From contig CAZIUA010000002.1 of the NCBI GenBank assembly GCA_964542315.1, positions 8,339 to 72,338 on the forward strand: 64,000 bases of DNA. The letters are read 5' to 3'. A program made the position numbers and the translations under genes. The DNA is from UBA11524 sp964542315. GTDB lineage: Bacteria; Bacillota; Clostridia; Christensenellales; Aristaeellaceae. The first letter of the stretch is position 1, and each line of letters opens with the position of its first letter. The notes below the pieces were generated by a model that saw only the letters and a list, made by a program, of their open reading frames with translations, did no database searches and was not told the DNA's origin. Below are positions 32,192-40,615 of the stretch, in pieces.

Positions 32192-32482
32192 CTACAGGAT
32201 CAGCACATCATCCGCCTGATAGGTGGCCTTTGCGCCGATATGTTCCACCTTGTGCTGCGGCTTGTTCCCCAGCGTGTAGAAACGCAGGCTGTCGCAGGAT
32301 GGGTCGATCAGGCATTCCAGTTCATGGCGGAACAGCTTGAACTGGGCCGCGTCCAGCGTGCATTCAAACACGGAATTCTGCACGCGCTGTCCATGGGCCA
32401 CGCAGGCCTTCGCGACCTGTCGCAGGCGCCGACGCCCATTGGCATCCGCCGTGTTCACGTCGTATGTCACCAGGATCAGCAT
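32192..32482 (-). CDS. cas2: CRISPR-associated endonuclease Cas2 (type I-C)
   Basis: A 96-residue ferredoxin-fold protein, MLILVTYDVNTADANGRRRL, with the conserved Asp after strand 1 and the Cas2 pattern QNSVFECTLDAAQFKLFRHEL. With Cas1 it makes the spacer-integration complex. It has the usual length, starts at ATG 32482 with GGGAGGTGAGCC upstream, and lies 42 bp after cas1. It looks intact. Confidence 0.95.
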   Translation of the reverse strand: MLILVTYDVNTADANGRRRLRQVAKACVAHGQRVQNSVFECTLDAAQFKLFRHELECLIDPSCDSLRFYTLGNKPQHKVEHIGAKATYQADDVLIL

Positions 32483-32524
32483 CGGCTCACCTCCCTTTCA
32501 TCGGATCGTTGGCGAATCTCGCAC

Positions 32525-33556
32525 TCATTTCCACAGCAGCGGTGGACAGTCATCCAGATCGCCGCGGATATACCTTGCCAGCAGCATCGCCTGAGCATAG
32601 GGCACAAGGCCCCACATCAGCTTTTCCTTCAGGTAGGGGTGCGTGATCTCCTCCCGTTTCCTGTTTTGCCAGGCGGATAAGACGATCTTCCGGCCTTCGT
32701 CGTTGAGCAGCACTGCGCCGCCGGGCTGATGCTGGAAGTGCTTTGGCCGGATCTCCCTGGTGTTGATGAGGGTCAGCACCAGCCGATCCGCACTCACCGG
32801 GCGCAATTCCTCCATCAGATCCAGCGCCAGAGATTCTCGTCCCGGGCGGACGCGGTGCATGAAGCCTACATAGGGATCCAAACCGACACTTTCCAGCGCC
32901 GATGCGCAATCATGCGCCAGCAGCGTGTACACAAAGGACAGCATGGCATTCACAGCATCCGTAGGCGGACGCCTGTTGCGCTCGCCAAACCGGAAATCCT
33001 CCTTCTGGTTGAGGATCAGGTCATCCAGCACGCTGAAATACAGCGCGGAGGCTTCTCCTTCCACACCGCGGAGGCGGTCCAGCTCCTCGCAGGCCATGAT
33101 GGTCTCCAGCCGCTGCGCCAGCTGCAGGCTGATGGGCTTGAGCGTTTCCGCCGGAACGCGCAGGGCATGATCCCGCAGGGTACGCTCAATGCTCCAGCGG
33201 CTGTTGTAGATCTTGCCGAAGATGAAATGCCGGGCGATCTGGCAGCTTTTCGCCATGCTGTCCGCTATGCGGTATTGCTCTGCACGCAGCAGCACATTGC
33301 CCTTCGTTTCACCGCAGACGCGCGCCAGGAAGCGTCCGCTGCGCGTCATGAAACACAGGGAGATCCCGCGTTTGGCGCATTCCCCCATCAGCGCCGGGCT
33401 CGCCCCACGGTAGGAGAAGCTGACGATCCCCTCCAGCATCAGCAGGGGGTATTGTCCCTTTTTCTCTTCGCCCTGACAGACAATAACATTTTCGTTTTCC
33501 AGTGCCAGATATCCTTCTTCGGAGGTCACATACAGCGTGTTCAGCAGTTTCCGCAT
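32525..33556 (-). CDS. cas1: CRISPR-associated integrase Cas1 (type I-C)
   Basis: A 343-residue protein from ATG 33556 (MRKLLNTLYVTSEEGY), which follows GAGGAGG. Landmarks are GISLCFMTRSGRFLARV, RVPAETLKP, the metal-site region GVEGEASALYF, RRPPTDAVNAMLSFVYTLLAHDC, GLDPYVGFMHRVRPGRESLALDLMEE (split over the site) and PYLKEKLMWGLVPYAQAMLL. Length is normal. Its start overlaps the end of cas4 by 16 bp, so adaptation genes are coupled. The protein appears complete, so spacer acquisition may still be possible. Confidence 0.96.
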   Translation of the reverse strand: MRKLLNTLYVTSEEGYLALENENVIVCQGEEKKGQYPLLMLEGIVSFSYRGASPALMGECAKRGISLCFMTRSGRFLARVCGETKGNVLLRAEQYRIADSMAKSCQIARHFIFGKIYNSRWSIERTLRDHALRVPAETLKPISLQLAQRLETIMACEELDRLRGVEGEASALYFSVLDDLILNQKEDFRFGERNRRPPTDAVNAMLSFVYTLLAHDCASALESVGLDPYVGFMHRVRPGRESLALDLMEELRPVSADRLVLTLINTREIRPKHFQHQPGGAVLLNDEGRKIVLSAWQNRKREEITHPYLKEKLMWGLVPYAQAMLLARYIRGDLDDCPPLLWK

Positions 33557-34209
33557 GTATCGTCCTCCTCTCTGTGCTGCCTGATGTATCCCGCCACGCT
33601 TTGCGTTTTTTGCAAGCCGGGCAGGCACAGATCCTTGAGCAAGCAGGCCATGCAGCCCTTTGTCGGCTTTGGGCGCGGCGTATATCCCCGCGCGGTGTAT
33701 TGGTGCATCTCATCCAGCATCGCTTCCACCCGATCCCGCATCGCCTGGTCGAAAACGACCCGCGTGCGCCGGTGCGGTTCGCCATAGTACAGGCTCCCCT
33801 CCGGGATGGTGCAGACCAGCATCTCCTCCAGGCACATCACCTGTGCGCAGAGCAGGAGTTCGTCCGCGTCATGGGTCTTGGGCTTGCCGCGCTTGTATTC
33901 CACCGGGTAGGGAAGCCACCGCCCATCGTAGCCCGGCAGCGTGATGCCTTCCGGGTCCCGATGAAACTCCACCACGTCGCAGATGCCCGTGACCTTCAGC
34001 CGCATGGACTGCACCCGCAGCCCACGCATGATGAGCAGATCGCCGCGGCGTTCCGTTTGCTTCTCATCATGCGCGCGCTGGTGCATCAGCTGCCCCTCCA
34101 CCGTGCGGACATTCTCCTGCCAGAGCTGCTCCAGATGGATCAGCGCCCACTGCCGCCGGCAAAACACAAAATGCTGCAAGGCGGAGATCATGAGGAGGTC
34201 ATCGTCCAT
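33541..34209 (-). CDS. cas4: Cas4 exonuclease (type I-C)
   Basis: A 222-residue protein that trims prespacers and selects PAM-adjacent ends. Seen are the N-terminal Cys in HFVFCRRQWALIHL and the C-terminal cluster CMACLLKDLC, together the four-Cys [4Fe-4S] site. The RecB-type nuclease motif is seen in LPYPVEYKRGKPK with DELLLCAQ after it. ATG 34209 overlaps the cas7 stop by one base (TGATG). Confidence 0.95.
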   Translation of the reverse strand: MDDDLLMISALQHFVFCRRQWALIHLEQLWQENVRTVEGQLMHQRAHDEKQTERRGDLLIMRGLRVQSMRLKVTGICDVVEFHRDPEGITLPGYDGRWLPYPVEYKRGKPKTHDADELLLCAQVMCLEEMLVCTIPEGSLYYGEPHRRTRVVFDQAMRDRVEAMLDEMHQYTARGYTPRPKPTKGCMACLLKDLCLPGLQKTQSVAGYIRQHREEDDTCGNC

Positions 34210-35099
34210 CAGTTCATCCTCAGGCAGGTGACGCCTTCGGGCAGGGTCTCGGTGTCGATACTGACCTCATAGTCGCTGTATTTGCGGGCCGGCTGCGCAT
34301 CGGGCTTGCAGGTCACGCGCACCTTATCGAAGAGCTTCCACGCGGGCGCATTGCCCAGTTCGCTCTCATGGCGGAAAACGATCAGCTCCCGCACGGCCAT
34401 CTTGCCGCGCGCCGCAGAATGATCATTCTCAAACATGTTGAGGATCGCCTGCCACAGCAGGGTCAGGTCATCCTCTGTGAAGCCGGTGGACTTGCGGGCC
34501 AGATTGGCGGAAACGAAGCCTTCCGCGCGGTACAGCCCATAGGGCACGATGAACTTGCGCCCCATCTCGGTGTCCTTCTTCTCCGCGTCCTTCTCCGTGG
34601 TGATGGCCACACGGGTGATGGTCACCTCCTGCGGGGTGATGGGATCGATGCTGCGCGCAAAGCCCAGCTGCACCGGTCCGCGCACCTGACCGCAATTCAG
34701 CGCCGCCTTGACGAAGGTGGTCATCACCGCGCCAAAGGTGCGGATGTCGTAGAAGTGACCGCACATGTAGTCCCGCAGCTTGCGGTCAATGTCCGGATCC
34801 GCCTTTTTCAGCGTCTTGGGATCGGCCTTTTCCAGCCCGTGCGCCTCCAGCGCCTGCGCGTCGCTGCGGTTGAGCGGCACGCCGGCCTTTATGTAGATGC
34901 CGTAGCCTTCCTCATCCTCCTTGAGCGTCTCCACATAGTTACGGATCTTGCGCTTCAGGCACACGTCCGTCACCAGGCCGTGTCCGGTCTCCGGATCTAC
35001 ACGGGGCATGTTGCCCGCATCGGGATCGCCATTGGGGTTGCCGTTTTCCACATCGAACAGGATCACAAAGTCGTAGCGGCTCTTGATGACATCAGCCAT
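34209..35099 (-). CDS. cas7: Cas7/Csd2 backbone subunit of type I-C Cascade
   Basis: A 296-residue protein starting MADVIKSRYDFVILFDVENGNPNGDPDAGN, split here only by length; this is the typical Csd2 start. Other marks are LVTDVCLKRKIRNYVE, DIRTFGAVMTTF, VRGPVQLGFARSIDP and RKFIVPYGLYRAEG. It forms the helical crRNA-binding backbone. Length is normal and no damage was seen. It lies 22 bp after the cas8c stop (new frame). Confidence 0.95.
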   Translation of the reverse strand: MADVIKSRYDFVILFDVENGNPNGDPDAGNMPRVDPETGHGLVTDVCLKRKIRNYVETLKEDEEGYGIYIKAGVPLNRSDAQALEAHGLEKADPKTLKKADPDIDRKLRDYMCGHFYDIRTFGAVMTTFVKAALNCGQVRGPVQLGFARSIDPITPQEVTITRVAITTEKDAEKKDTEMGRKFIVPYGLYRAEGFVSANLARKSTGFTEDDLTLLWQAILNMFENDHSAARGKMAVRELIVFRHESELGNAPAWKLFDKVRVTCKPDAQPARKYSDYEVSIDTETLPEGVTCLRMN

Positions 35100-35121
35100 T
35101 GCTTTCGTCCTCCTTCTTTAC

Positions 35122-36865
35122 TTACCGTTTTTGCCTCTGATGATAATACCCCAGTTGGAACACACCCTGATCAGCCAGGTTCAGCCGTGCGGGATAGCTG
35201 CTTTCCATCCGCCCCAGGATCTGCCCGATCTGCCTGTCATAGTGGATGCGCGCGCCGTCCTGCAGCTTTTTCAGATGCGCCTGAGAAAGGCGGATCAGCG
35301 TGGGGAAGGCGACCGCAGGCGGAGTTGAAGTACCGGTCGCGAATGGTGGCGTTGATGCCCGGGTTTGCCCGCTCCTGAAGATCCTCCAGGACGGCAAAGA
35401 GCCTGCCCAGCAAATAAGGGGCATAGGTCGTTTCCTCGTTGAGCTGCACAGTCAAAACCTCCTTTTGTGTGAAAGCATTCTGGCGGATGAGATAGGCCTT
35501 GATGATCGCCGCGCGCCCGCGGGTGACCTTGCGTTCCGCGCGGATGCGAAGCTGCGTCTGTTCATACAGGGTGGCCGGATACGGCGTTCCCTGCCAGATG
35601 GCACGGGCCAGATCGCCCACCATCTTTGACAGTGGGTGCTTGTCCTGTTCATCTTGTTCATCCTGCTCATCCTGTGTACCCTGCTTGCTATGCGAATTCC
35701 GATTCACTGCCTCATTCAGCAGCCACCACAGGGACAATTCGTTGTAATGGTCAAACGCCGGCTTGACGATGCGCAGATCCTCCTGATGCCTGGCCACGTT
35801 CTCCATCAAATGGCCGAAAGCACCTTGCAGGAAGAACCGCACGGACAGCCGCGCCGCATTGGGAGCCAGCCCCATGATGAAGAAATTCTCGGACGCATCG
35901 AGCTGCATATCCTTCCAGGCCGCGTTCTTGCCCTGCGCCACAAGGGACAACGCATCCGTCAGCGCGGCATCATCAATCGTATTGCTGCTCATCAGGTCAC
36001 TGAAAAAATCGGAGTAGGATGCATTGCCATTTTCCGCCCAATACACCACTGTCGTTTCGCCCCTGCGCAGATGATGCTGCCGATCCGCCAGCAGATAGTT
36101 GAGCGCCGCGCCATAGGCGAAGGCGGCCTGGGTGCTGACGGGAGCATTGCGGCCCTGATCGCCATCACGCCCATAGGACTCCAGCGACGGCGCATTGAAG
36201 GACACCAGCGAGGCGCCAGAAGATTGCGCCCCCTGCACGCCCTTGATGCTCGGATGCAGCACCTGCACAGGCCGCATTTCGCCAGTGACGAGGCATTGCA
36301 TCTCCTCCGCCTCTGCAGTATCGGAGAAGGATGCATCCCAGACGGCGCGGATCTCCGGGATCTCATGGAGCATTTGATGCTCATAGAGGAAGATGAGGTT
36401 CCCGCCCTCGCAGATCTCGTCCAGATATTCGGCCAGCAGCGGATGCGCCGCGGCCTTTTCCGGCTCCCACTGATCCAGGAAGCGCAGCAGAGCCTTCGCC
36501 GCCGGGTGGGTCGAAGCGTCCAGCAGCGCATGGTGCTTCTCTCGGAAGGCTTCGAAGCACTGCAGGGTGCGTTCCGGCTTGCCCTTGGCATCCACGCCCA
36601 GCACATAGGAGGAATTGTCGCCCAGGAAGCAAGGGGCGATATTCACTGCACGCTTGGGTGGGATCGGCAGATTCATCTCCTGCGGCACCCATGCGGTCTT
36701 CTTGCCGCGCGGCACTTCGACCTTCATCGGCAAAACGCCGGTCAGTCTGCCCCCGGCATCGATTTCCAGCCCCCAGGAGACCTTCACAGGCACCCAGCCG
36801 GGCTTTTCCAGCGTCCCATTGGCTGCCAGCGCGTCATACAGCGCCGCCAACGATTGCAGGATCAT
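35122..36865 (-). pseudogene. cas8c: Cas8c/Csd1 large subunit with a C-terminal frameshift
   Basis: The frame from ATG 36865 (MILQSLAALYDAL) encodes a convincing Cas8c up to ANPGINATIRDRYFNSAC, then leaves the family frame and stops at 35237 after 23 unrelated residues. The other frame continues correctly with VAFPTLIRLSQAHLKKL and ends GVFQLGYYHQRQKR at 35122. A single-base indel near 35310-35325 explains this. Cas8c recognises the PAM and recruits Cas3. In type I-C the small subunit Cas11c is translated from inside this gene, so its C-terminus is altered too. An unusual DEQDEQDEQD stretch lies before the probable Cas11c start region. The start overlaps the cas5c stop by 4 bp. Confidence 0.85.
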
Positions 36866-37506
36866 TTCACCATCTCGCGATCCTTCAGGTCGATGACACC
36901 ATTGACCATCTGCGCACGGAAGAACATCGGCTGGATATGCTCCAGGTCGGAATAATCCATGTCGTAGAGCATCCAGCCCAGATCGCGCGTCTCGGCAATG
37001 GCCGGGATGTCATCCCCCTCCCACAGGGCGACATGTGCCGTACATTCCCGGCAGCCCAGATACGGTTGACTGTAGCATTGTCCGCGGCGGAGCCTGCGCT
37101 TGACGATATCCTGGAATTTTCCCTCGTTGTCCGACGGATTGGCCTTGTCCGTCATTTCGAAATGCGCCTCGATCACATAGTGGACGTCCTGCAGCATCAG
37201 CGCGGCCCGCTGCTGAATCTCCCTGCTGGTCGCCAGATAAGGGGTCGGATTGATCCCGTTGGCCGCCTCCAGCGCGGTGCTGGCCAAGATCTTCGATTTC
37301 ACCTCGTTGCGCCGCAGGTTTGTGAATCGCGGGGCTGAAAGCACATAGATCTTGTCGATCACCCAGCGCAGCCCGGGATGGTAATAGACGGACTCAATGA
37401 TGCCGCGCGCCGCACTGGGCGTGATGACATCATAGCTGACACGTTCCGTCTTCATTTCCGGACGCGTAAAGCAGGCATCCTTGCCCCACACTTCCACTCG
37501 AATCAT
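36862..37506 (-). CDS. cas5c: Cas5c, crRNA-processing endonuclease of type I-C
   Basis: A 214-residue protein from ATG 37506 (MIRVEVWGKDACFTRPEMK), with GAGAGGTG upstream; the longer ORF to 37605 lacks an SD. Family marks are YDVITPSAARGIIESVYYHP, a glycine-rich LRRGQCYSQPYLGCREC and a final LDLKDREMV-like tail. In type I-C, Cas5c replaces Cas6 and cuts the repeat hairpin to produce crRNA, so mature crRNA could still be made. It seems complete. Confidence 0.93.
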   Translation of the reverse strand: MIRVEVWGKDACFTRPEMKTERVSYDVITPSAARGIIESVYYHPGLRWVIDKIYVLSAPRFTNLRRNEVKSKILASTALEAANGINPTPYLATSREIQQRAALMLQDVHYVIEAHFEMTDKANPSDNEGKFQDIVKRRLRRGQCYSQPYLGCRECTAHVALWEGDDIPAIAETRDLGWMLYDMDYSDLEHIQPMFFRAQMVNGVIDLKDREMVK

Positions 37507-37556
37507 CCTTGCTTCACCTCTCATTCGTTTTTCTCGGGATCCGTCCTCCCGTTTCA

Positions 37557-38975
37557 TCAGCAGAACCACATACCGCCGCATTCGGGCTCCATCGTCAGGC
37601 CGCAATGCGCATCATACTGGCGATCATCCAGCAGGATGCCATATTCGCGCCCGGTCGGATATTCCAGCACACCGGCCTGGATCAGGCGGTCAAAATGCTG
37701 CGGATATACATGGACAGCAAACCGGCCGAGCCTCCGCAGGGTGGTCCGTGTGGCCAGCCCCTGCCGCAGATCCGCCAATTCCGCCTGATCCTCCGCCACA
37801 GAGAGATACACCGGGATCGTCTGGCTGTCGATCAGGCGGAAGGCCGCTTCGATCTCGCGGAACATCGGCCCGTCGCTGAGGCGCATGATATCCTGCTGAT
37901 CCAGGAAGGGCCTCCCCCGGATGAACATGAGCTCATCAAAATAAGTATGGATCGCTTCAGGCGAAGCGATATCCGCATGCTGCGCCATGGTCCTGCGCAG
38001 TGCCGCGACGGGCTGATCATACATGGGGGCATCCCAGTTTTCCGTCGCCAGACGGAGTGCCTGATCCTCCCCGTCGAATTCCACATTGGCATGGTGCTCC
38101 AGCACATTTTCCGCCCCGACGATCCGGCGGAAGACCTCCGCATTCTGCTCGATGATGCTGGTATACGGCACCACATAGATCACCCGTCGCAGGCCATGCG
38201 CCGCGGCATGGGACAATGCAAAGGCCAGCGACGAGACGGTCTTTCCGCCGCCTGTAGGGACAGTCAGCGTATACAGCCCCGGCGCATCCTCCGCCCCGTG
38301 CAGGCAGCGCTCCAGGATCTCCGTCCGCTTCTGGTTCAGCGCCGACCCAGTCCCCTTCCGCCAGGGCGCCACATACTTTTCCAGCCTGTCCAGCAGCTGC
38401 GCTGGCGTCATGTCACGCCCGCGCTGGACACTGCCTTCTGCCATGTACGCTTCTGTATCCAGATAATCCGCATCCACCAACGCCGAAAAGAGCATCCGCG
38501 TGTACAGCGCATTGGCAAATGCCTGCGTGCCCTTCGGGATGCCCCTGATCCAAGACGGGACTGCGGCCTTGTCTGGCACGGTGATCTCCGTTTTCCATGC
38601 ATCCGCCGACGGCAGATCCGTTTTCTTCAGTCGGGACATCAGCGTGCCGTCCTCCCGGGAAGCCGCCGAGCCGCGGTCAGGCAAGCCGCCATGATGTCCC
38701 GCCACACAGAACGCCGCGTATCCGTCACCCATGCGCGCGGCCTTCTGCGCACCCAGCGTAGAATGATCCACACGGGCCGTGTGCTCCGGATCGCGCTGAC
38801 GAGCCTGCGCCGCTTCGCTGTATTTGCCGATATCATGCAGCAGACCAGCCCGGCGCGCATGCTCCCCGGCACCGAAATCCGCCGCGAAGGTCTCCGCCCG
38901 GTCCGCCACGCCATAGATGTGCTCCCTGAGCGGCTGATAGGCGCCATCCGCCCGTCGATGGGTGATATAGGCCAT
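37557..38975 (-). CDS. cas3: Cas3 helicase-nuclease with a large internal deletion
   Basis: A 472-residue product from ATG 38975 (MAYITHRRADGAY), against roughly 730-800 for I-C Cas3. The HD nuclease part is present (GLLHDIGKYS, VDHSTLGAQK, CVAGHHGGLPD). Helicase motif I (TVPTGGGKTVSS) and the Ia region (VVPYTSIIEQNAEVF) are present. Immediately after ATENWDAPM (about 38022) the sequence jumps to a region (YDQPVAALRRTMAQH...AIHTYFDEL) that belongs near the C-terminus. Motif II (DEAx), III, IV, V and VI are missing, about 270-300 residues, and the frame is kept. It cannot work as an ATP-driven helicase. It is first in the cas operon, 50 bp before cas5c. Confidence 0.88.
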   Translation of the reverse strand: MAYITHRRADGAYQPLREHIYGVADRAETFAADFGAGEHARRAGLLHDIGKYSEAAQARQRDPEHTARVDHSTLGAQKAARMGDGYAAFCVAGHHGGLPDRGSAASREDGTLMSRLKKTDLPSADAWKTEITVPDKAAVPSWIRGIPKGTQAFANALYTRMLFSALVDADYLDTEAYMAEGSVQRGRDMTPAQLLDRLEKYVAPWRKGTGSALNQKRTEILERCLHGAEDAPGLYTLTVPTGGGKTVSSLAFALSHAAAHGLRRVIYVVPYTSIIEQNAEVFRRIVGAENVLEHHANVEFDGEDQALRLATENWDAPMYDQPVAALRRTMAQHADIASPEAIHTYFDELMFIRGRPFLDQQDIMRLSDGPMFREIEAAFRLIDSQTIPVYLSVAEDQAELADLRQGLATRTTLRRLGRFAVHVYPQHFDRLIQAGVLEYPTGREYGILLDDRQYDAHCGLTMEPECGGMWFC

Positions 38976-39172
38976 CCACCTCGCCCCCTTGGCTGCATGC
39001 AAGTTGAATAATCGATGAATACGTCCTACAAGTCATGTTTCTTACTGACAGCATTCAACATAGAGATCATTTGTTCCTGTTTAACACGGCGGCACAGTAA
39101 TGTTTTTTGCAGTTTTTTGTCGCTGAACCGCGATCCGCCGCATCAAGCCCTTGCGTAGCATCGCCCCCGCCA

Positions 39173-39853
39173 TCACCCGTCGATGGCCTCGCGCAGCCTT
39201 TCGATGGCCTTCTTTTCCACGCGAGAGACATAGCTCCGGCTGATGCCCAGCACCTCGGCGACCTCATGCTGGGGGTGCTGGGTGCCGTCCGCCAGGCCGT
39301 AGCGCATCTCCAGCACAAGGCGTTCGCGCGCCGGGAGGCTGCTGAGCACCTGCTGCACCCGGGCGAGCGTCACCCGGCGGATAACGGTCTCGTCCACCTC
39401 ATCCGCGTCCGTGCCGAGGATGTCCATATAGGTGATGTCATTGCCCTCGCCATCGGTGCCGACGCTATCCTGCAGGGACACATCGCCGCGGTATTTCCGG
39501 CTGGCGCGCAGGGTCATGAGGATCTCATTTTCGATGCACCGCGCGGCGTAAGTGCCCAGCGCGCCCGACGCCGGCTTGAAGGTATTCACCGCCTTGATCA
39601 GCCCGATGACACCGATGGAGATCAGGTCGTCCGCGCCATAGCCCGGCACGGTGTATTTCCGCGCGATATGGCTGACCAGGCGCAGGTTGTGGGTGATGAG
39701 GGTCTCCCGTGCATCCGCATCGCCCGCGAGCATCCGCGCCACCAACTTTTCCTCCTCCGCACGGGGGAGCTGCTTGGGGAATTCCGACTTTCCCGTGATG
39801 TACCCCAGCAAAAACAGGCTCTCCCTGAGCAGCAGTGTGATCATTTCCAGCAT
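39173..39853 (-). CDS. sigK: RNA polymerase sporulation sigma factor SigK
   Basis: A 226-residue sigma-70 family protein from ATG 39853 (MLEMITLLLRESLFLLGYI), which follows AAGGAGG. The hydrophobic pro-sequence-like N-terminus and SEFPKQLPRAEEEKLV match SigK/SigE. Region 2 shows NLRLVSHIARKYTVPGYGADDLISIG, split by the core-binding helix, and region 4 shows PQHEVAEVLGISRSYVSRVE. It directs late mother-cell transcription in sporulation. The gene is continuous, with no skin-type element inside it. Confidence 0.92.
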   Translation of the reverse strand: MLEMITLLLRESLFLLGYITGKSEFPKQLPRAEEEKLVARMLAGDADARETLITHNLRLVSHIARKYTVPGYGADDLISIGVIGLIKAVNTFKPASGALGTYAARCIENEILMTLRASRKYRGDVSLQDSVGTDGEGNDITYMDILGTDADEVDETVIRRVTLARVQQVLSSLPARERLVLEMRYGLADGTQHPQHEVAEVLGISRSYVSRVEKKAIERLREAIDG

Positions 39854-39895
39854 GCGATCCGCCTCCTTGGCGCAGCGTATGACAGGAAAGGGGAG

Positions 39896-40107
39896 GATAT
39901 GCAAAATGCCCGCCCTGGGGAGGGGAGGGCTTTGTACGCTGCCGCCCCCGGCTTCCCCTTTGAGGGGAAGCTTTCGCCGCAGCGACTGATGAGGTGTGGG
40001 GACTTCGTCCCGTTTAGGCATACGGAACGATCATGCAGTTCGCGCATGGGGCGTCCAGGCCTCCCTTGTGCAAAGGGTGGTGGCCGAAATCTTTGTTTTC
40101 GGTCGGA
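39896..40107. repeat. Dispersed intergenic repeat, copy 4 (inverted)
   Basis: The minus strand reads GGGAC-GAA-GTCCC (40011-39999), CACACCTCATCAGTCGCTGCGG in two pieces, then GCTTCCCCTCAAAGGGGAAGC. This is the same string, about 90 percent identical over roughly 80 bases, as copy 5 at 44.45 kb. A second unit (CTCCCTTGTGCAAAGGG ... CGGTCGGAGGG) follows to about 40107. No gene lies in 39854-40225 besides this. Confidence 0.75.
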
Positions 40108-40225
40108 GGGATTGATGTTTGCCCAGTTAGTGGCTCATCGACACGCCCTCCGTCATGATCGTTTCCACTCTTTTCCGCTACGCACCTGCGATATTTTTTC
40201 TATCATCATATCGAGGTGATAGAAA

Positions 40226-40468
40226 ATGACCGTCAAAGAAGCCGTGGCTGCCCGTTTTCAGCAGATCATGCAGGGGCGCAGCATGCGCGCCAACGAGCTC
40301 GCTGTCCGCAGCGGTATCACGCCATCGAGCGTGTACAGCATGCTCGATCCTCGCCGCAAGGAGGTCTCCGTCAACCTGGTCAAGAAGCTCTGCGATGGGC
40401 TGGACATGACCCTGGGTGAATTTTTTTCTGCGCCGGTGTTCGATGCGCTGGAGCAGGAAATGAAATGA
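40226..40468 (+). CDS. Small XRE-family DNA-binding protein
   Basis: An 80-residue single-domain helix-turn-helix protein: MTVKEAVAARFQQIMQ, RANELAVRSGITPSSVYSML, VSVNLVKKLCDGLDMTLGEF. The start follows GAGGTGATAGAAA. It is common in Clostridia as a stand-alone regulator of unknown target. It is preceded by a repeat-rich gap and followed by the PPIase gene with its own promoter. Confidence 0.88.
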   Translation: MTVKEAVAARFQQIMQGRSMRANELAVRSGITPSSVYSMLDPRRKEVSVNLVKKLCDGLDMTLGEFFSAPVFDALEQEMK

Positions 40469-40535
40469 ACGGCGTCCGCCATATGTGAAAATCCGCTGAA
40501 GATTGTGAATAGGCTGTAACTTTTTTGATTTTCCA

Positions 40536-40564
40536 TTGCGCGATCGGCAAAAACGTGTCATAAT
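40536..40564 (+). promoter_or_regulatory. Promoter of the peptidyl-prolyl isomerase gene
   Basis: TTGCGC (40536-40541), 17 bp, CATAAT (40559-40564). Confidence 0.75.
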
Positions 40565-40615
40565 AGTAATCAGCGCCTGCGCGTGACGCGGGCAGAAGGG
40601 AAGGAACCTGTAAAC

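Noticed and set aside
39173..39853. sigK interrupted by a skin-like element
   Set aside because: The gene is continuous from pro-sequence to region 4 with no recombinase gene nearby.
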